Shown here: in pieces, positions 43,407-46,364 of the stretch
How positions within the stretch are numbered: the stretch's first letter is position 1
Layout: the number at the start of each line of letters is the position of its first letter
Assembly: GCF_018063565.1 (NCBI RefSeq)
Contig: NZ_JAGPBB010000022.1
Coordinates: 1 to 46,364, forward strand
Reading direction: 5' to 3'
Source: Rhodoferax sp.
GTDB taxonomy: Bacteria; Pseudomonadota; Gammaproteobacteria; Burkholderiales; Burkholderiaceae_C
Length of the DNA stretch: 46,364 nucleotides
Notes under the pieces: model-generated
What the model was told of the DNA's origin: nothing
Databases searched by the model: none
Seen by the model: only the letters and a program-made list of their open reading frames with translations
Program-made: the position numbers and the translations under genes

Positions 43407-44831
43407 ATGCCAACACCGGACTCAATCGTGGCTTTATCCGACCCCTGCGTCGACGGCGTCCCTGCCTGCCTGCCGGCGGACGACCCGTTGCGCGCTGTGC
43501 TGCACAACGAGGTCCACGCCCGACCCACGGCGCGCATCCATTTGCCGGCGCTGATCATTGACATTGCCGTCATTCATGATGCTGTCACCCGTGAGGCGGC
43601 GTGTGCCCACCTGCAGCGCTTGCCAGGCCATGCCGATCTGCAGCCAGCCCAGCTGCGTGACAACTTCCTGCGTTTGCGTGGCGAGCGCTTCAGCCTGCGT
43701 TGGGAGCGCCACACCGAGTTCAGTCGGTACACGCTGGTGCAAGCGCTGCCTGAGGCCGCGCAACTCGACGTGGCCGAGCCCGAGCTGATGTCGGCCTTGG
43801 CACTGCCGGCGGGCTGGCTGGCACAAATCCCTGGGCGCACCGTGTCGGCGGTGCAGCTGGTCATGCTCAACGCCGCGTTGGACGATCCGCAGCGTCTCAT
43901 GGGCCGCGCCATGCGCTGGCTCGGTGCGCGCAGCGTGGTGGCATCGCTGATGGGCAGCAATGCGTTCAACGCAGCAGAGCAGGGCAGTGCGGGTCCGATC
44001 TCGCCGCATTACCGCCATCCACTGGGGCATTCATGGGTGCTGACGCAGTTCCAGCTGCAGCGCGACGGCTTCGAGCGCATGCTGGTGATTGCGCCTGAAG
44101 GTACCAGCCCGACCCGGGCCGGGCGCATCGCCAGCCGCTTGCTGGAGCTTGAAACCTACCGTTTGATGGCGCTGCGTGGCCTGCCGGTGGCCAAGGCGCT
44201 GGGGCCATTGCTGACCCGCTCTGAAACGGCGCTGGCCGAAATCACGGCGCGCCTCGAAAACAAAAGCGCGTCGGACCAGGAGCTGCTCGACACCCTGGTG
44301 GCGCTGGCCGCCGGTGTGGAGCGCGCCATTGCCGAGAACGTCTACCGGTTTTCCGCCACCCAGGCTTATTACGCCCTGGTGGGGCAGCGCATCGCCGAGT
44401 TGCGGGAAAAGGCCATTCCCGGTACCCAGATGATTGGCGAGTTCATGCAGCGACGGATGTCGCCAGCCATGGCCACCGTGGTGGCGACGCAGCAGCGCCT
44501 GACTTCGCTGTCAGAGCGGGTGGCGCGCACCAGTGACCTGCTGCGCACCCGGGTCGATATCGCCACCGAGGTGCAGAACCAGCAACTGCTGGAAAAACTC
44601 ACCCGTGGCCAGGCGCTGCAGCTGCGCTTGCAAAGCACCGTGGAAGGCTTGTCCATTGCGGCCATCTCGTACTATGTGATCAGTCTGCTGTTGTATGGTG
44701 GCAAAGCCCTCAAAGCGGCGGGTGTGCCGCTCAACCCCGAGATGGCTGCGGGTGCCATGGTGCCGGTGGTGTTGTGGGCGGTCTGGCGGACCACCCAGAA
44801 GATCCACGCCAGATTGCACGATGGGCATTGA
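43407..44831 (+). CDS. DUF3422 family membrane-anchored protein
   Basis: The ATG at 43407 gives 474 residues. The N-terminal NEVHARPTARIHLPA motif and LRWERHTEFSRYTLV are DUF3422 marks. A long helical stretch (QRLTSLSERVARTSDLLRTR) precedes two C-terminal hydrophobic segments (AAISYYVISLLLYGGKAL, and the stretch AAGAMVPVVLWAVWR), the usual membrane anchor. Function unknown. It starts 26 bp after the nitroreductase gene. Confidence 0.85.
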   Translation: MPTPDSIVALSDPCVDGVPACLPADDPLRAVLHNEVHARPTARIHLPALIIDIAVIHDAVTREAACAHLQRLPGHADLQPAQLRDNFLRLRGERFSLRWERHTEFSRYTLVQALPEAAQLDVAEPELMSALALPAGWLAQIPGRTVSAVQLVMLNAALDDPQRLMGRAMRWLGARSVVASLMGSNAFNAAEQGSAGPISPHYRHPLGHSWVLTQFQLQRDGFERMLVIAPEGTSPTRAGRIASRLLELETYRLMALRGLPVAKALGPLLTRSETALAEITARLENKSASDQELLDTLVALAAGVERAIAENVYRFSATQAYYALVGQRIAELREKAIPGTQMIGEFMQRRMSPAMATVVATQQRLTSLSERVARTSDLLRTRVDIATEVQNQQLLEKLTRGQALQLRLQSTVEGLSIAAISYYVISLLLYGGKALKAAGVPLNPEMAAGAMVPVVLWAVWRTTQKIHARLHDGH

Positions 44832-44851
44832 TTTTGATGTGAAAGTGGCCT

Positions 44852-44883
44852 CTAGCCCAATAGCAGTGAGATATTATTGCTAT
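44852..44883 (+). repeat. 32-bp Comamonadaceae-type intergenic repeat, copy 3
   Basis: It begins CTAGCCCA and ends TTGCTAT over 32 bp, and matches copy 2 at 19 of 32 positions. Its ATAGCA and TGCTAT arms form a hairpin. It lies in the 90-bp leader of the hotdog thioesterase gene. Confidence 0.65.
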
Positions 44884-44921
44884 GAATTTGCAATTTTTTC
44901 AGCAATCAACCAGGAGACAGG

Positions 44922-45386
44922 ATGAAAGCCTTCCAAGAGTATTACCCGGAGAATCTCGCCCACTGTTACGGTTGTGGTGCCAAAAATGAGCACGGTCACC
45001 GTATCAAGACCTATTGGGATGGCGACGAAACTGTCACCCGATTTACTCCTGAGCCCTACCATACCGCCATTCCGGGCTTTACCTACGGCGGCTTGCTGGC
45101 CTCGCTGATTGACTGCCACGGCACCGGCACCGCCGCTGCGGCCATGTACCGCCAGGCCGGGCGCGAGATGGACACGCTGCCGGCGTTCCGGTTTGTCACC
45201 GGCTCACTCCATGTGGACTACCTCAAACCCACCCCCATTGGTGAAACGCTGGAAATTCGTGGCCGCATCAAGGAGATCAAAGGCCGCAAGGTGGTGGTGG
45301 AAGCGACGGTGTACGCCGCTGGCGTGGCCACCGCCAAAGGTGAGATTGTGGCAATCCAGATGCCGGATAATTTTGGCGCGGCTTAA
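44922..45386 (+). CDS. Hotdog-fold thioesterase (PaaI-like)
   Basis: The 154-residue protein has a CYGCGAKNEHGHRIKTYW opening, GFTYGGLLASLIDCHGTGTA, which carries the PaaI-type active-site helix with an acidic residue, and the strand LHVDYLKPTPIGETLEI. It probably hydrolyses acyl-CoA thioesters. A good Shine-Dalgarno site (caggagacag) lies just before the ATG at 44922. The acyl substrate cannot be read from sequence. Confidence 0.87.
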   Translation: MKAFQEYYPENLAHCYGCGAKNEHGHRIKTYWDGDETVTRFTPEPYHTAIPGFTYGGLLASLIDCHGTGTAAAAMYRQAGREMDTLPAFRFVTGSLHVDYLKPTPIGETLEIRGRIKEIKGRKVVVEATVYAAGVATAKGEIVAIQMPDNFGAA

Positions 45387-45476
45387 GCCGTGCCCCCTCG
45401 GATCGCAGCCGCTTGATTTGCGTGGAAAGTGCTGCTTTACCCCTTGATGATTGGTTGACCCATCGGAGATCCCAAA

Positions 45477-46058
45477 ATGAAGACAAATTTCGTCACCATG
45501 GCTGGCACGCTGATCGGTGCCACCCTGCTGTTGGGCCTGTCGGCACAGGCCGACGACGCCGCGCTGCTGGAGAACGCGCGCACCGTGGCAGGTGCTGTGC
45601 CACCAAAACTGCTGGATGTGCTGAACCAGGAAATTGCCAAGGACGGCGTGGTGTCGGCGATCACCGTCTGCAACGAAAAGGCCCCCCAGATGGCCAAGAA
45701 CGCCTCTGAGCAGACCGGATGGGCGATTCGCCGTGTCAGCCTGCGCAATCGCAACCCCAAGGCAGTGCCAGACAGTTGGGAGCGTGCCGGCCTTGACGAC
45801 TTTGACCGTCGTGCCGCTGCCGGTGAGGCACCTTCAGGTCTGGAAAAATTTGGTGTGGTTGAAACCGATGGCCGCAAGGAGTACCGATACATGAAAGCGT
45901 TGCCGGTTCAAAGGGTTTGTGTGGCCTGCCACGGCCCGGCGGCCTCCATCAAGCCCGAGGTGGCCGAAAAGATCAAGGCGCTGTACCCGGACGACAAGGG
46001 AGTTGGCTACGAGCTGGGCCAGATTCGCGGTGCCATCACCATCCGCAAGGCGATGTAG
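45477..46058 (+). CDS. DUF3365 c-type heme-binding periplasmic protein
   Basis: The 193-residue protein has a signal peptide ending near SAQAD. The DUF3365 domain covers LENARTVAGAVPPKLLDVLNQ, NEKAPQMAKN, RNRNPKAVPDSWE and RYMKALPV, and the heme site CVACHG is close to the C-terminus. Such single-heme domains occur alone or as sensor modules for redox or nitric oxide-like signals. Shine-Dalgarno cggagat is 7 bp before the ATG. Confidence 0.87.
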   Translation: MKTNFVTMAGTLIGATLLLGLSAQADDAALLENARTVAGAVPPKLLDVLNQEIAKDGVVSAITVCNEKAPQMAKNASEQTGWAIRRVSLRNRNPKAVPDSWERAGLDDFDRRAAAGEAPSGLEKFGVVETDGRKEYRYMKALPVQRVCVACHGPAASIKPEVAEKIKALYPDDKGVGYELGQIRGAITIRKAM

Positions 46059-46067
46059 GGCGGTCAA

Positions 46068-46086
46068 CACCGGGCGTCCCGCGGTG
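46068..46086 (+). terminator. Possible hairpin after the DUF3365 gene
   Basis: CACC/GGTG and GGG/CCC stems around a CGT loop, interrupted by a 2-nt bulge, lie 10 bp after the stop. No T-run is present. It may serve as a bidirectional end with the convergent repeat-protein gene. Confidence 0.3.
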
Positions 46087-46113
46087 TGATGAGGGTCGCG
46101 GGGCGAGGCTCGT

Positions 46114-46364
46114 TCATTTCTTGCCACCGCCTCCCTTGCCGCTACCACCTTTGCCGCTACCGGAAGAACCTGAGCCCGATCCAGACGATCCAGACGATCC
46201 AGACGATCCAGACGATCCAGACGATCCAGACGATCCGGACGATCCGGACGATCCGGACGATCCGGACGATCCGGACGATCCGGACGATCCGGACGATCCG
46301 GACGATCCGGACGATCCGGACGATCCGGACGATCCGGACGATCCGGACGATCCGGACGATCCGG
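46114..46364 (-). CDS. Gly-Ser-Ser repeat protein, C-terminal part
   Basis: The minus-strand frame is open from the window end to the TGA at 46114-46116, so the start is outside. It encodes a run of Gly-Ser-Ser triplets (two slightly different 9-bp codon versions), then SGSGSSGSGKGGSGKGGGGKK. The change from GSS repeats to Gly/Ser/Lys and a clean stop supports this strand. Function unknown; the tail is disordered and basic at its end, as in some low-complexity surface or nucleic-acid-binding tails. The gene is convergent with the DUF3365 gene. Confidence 0.6.
   Translation of the reverse strand, partial: GSSGSSGSSGSSGSSGSSGSSGSSGSSGSSGSSGSSGSSGSSGSSGSSGSSGSSGSSGSSGSGSGSSGSGKGGSGKGGGGKK
46178..46364. 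repeat. 9-bp tandem repeat array, GATCCAGAC then GATCCGGAC
   Basis: Six perfect copies of gatccagac (46178-46231) are followed by 14 perfect copies of gatccggac and a partial copy to the window end. The two versions differ by one base and are not mixed. It encodes the Gly-Ser-Ser tail on the minus strand. Confidence 0.9.

Noticed and set aside
46178-46364. Plus-strand Asp-Pro-Asp repeat reading of the 9-bp array, and a CRISPR array
   Set aside because: No convincing start precedes the Asp-Pro frame and the minus-strand frame has a fitting C-terminus and stop. Units are contiguous without spacers, so it is not CRISPR.

Overview
This is about 46 kb of GC-rich, densely coding DNA from a betaproteobacterium, most likely a Rhodoferax-like member of the Comamonadaceae (Burkholderiales). 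The assignment rests on the gene families and their order, and on three copies of a 32-bp intergenic repeat (CTAGCGCA...ATAGCTAT) that I associate with this family from memory. No rRNA, tRNA, insertion sequence, prophage or CRISPR array was seen. The window looks like ordinary chromosome with several accessory metabolic and signalling islands.

Layout. 1-4725: a peptide/opine-type ABC transporter (binding protein cut by the window start, two permeases, two ATPases), with a terminator-like hairpin after the binding-protein gene. 4738-12604: housekeeping genes, including an NRDE/TANGO2 protein, a YqiA-type esterase, an AEC carrier, xerD, a degenerate EAL-HDOD protein overlapping a DUF455 ferritin-like gene, a gamma carbonic anhydrase, hslO, and zapA with a ZapB-like coiled-coil partner. 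12653-19138: a vitamin B12 regulon, made of a cobalamin riboswitch followed by btuB, btuF, btuC, btuD and cobQ. 19176-21950: nth, an HDOD protein and a PLP aminotransferase.

22007-27054 (minus strand) holds the most intriguing locus. A circularly permuted ATP-grasp protein overlaps, by ATGA, an asparagine-synthetase-type amidotransferase resembling the N-acetylglutaminylglutamine amide enzyme, and a PAS-GGDEF diguanylate cyclase follows. The GNAT/ATP-grasp partner usual in NAGGN clusters is absent. The product may therefore be an undescribed amidated peptide-like solute. A TlpA-like thioredoxin is divergent from it.

27803-29653 encodes a flavocytochrome c sulfide dehydrogenase (lipoprotein cytochrome and Tat-exported flavoprotein). 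It is followed by a low-molecular-weight tyrosine phosphatase. 30509-35365 is a signalling cassette: membrane histidine kinase, HD-GYP response regulator, porin-like protein and a small phosphate-binding-like periplasmic protein. 36038-39018 carries a TVP38/DedA-like membrane domain fused to a disulfide-type FAD reductase, next to a DUF547 protein. 39088-42547 is a YnjBCD-type ABC importer on the minus strand. 42778-46058 has a nitroreductase, a DUF3422 membrane protein, a hotdog thioesterase and a DUF3365 c-type heme protein. The window ends inside a 9-bp tandem repeat that encodes a Gly-Ser-Ser repeat tail on the minus strand.
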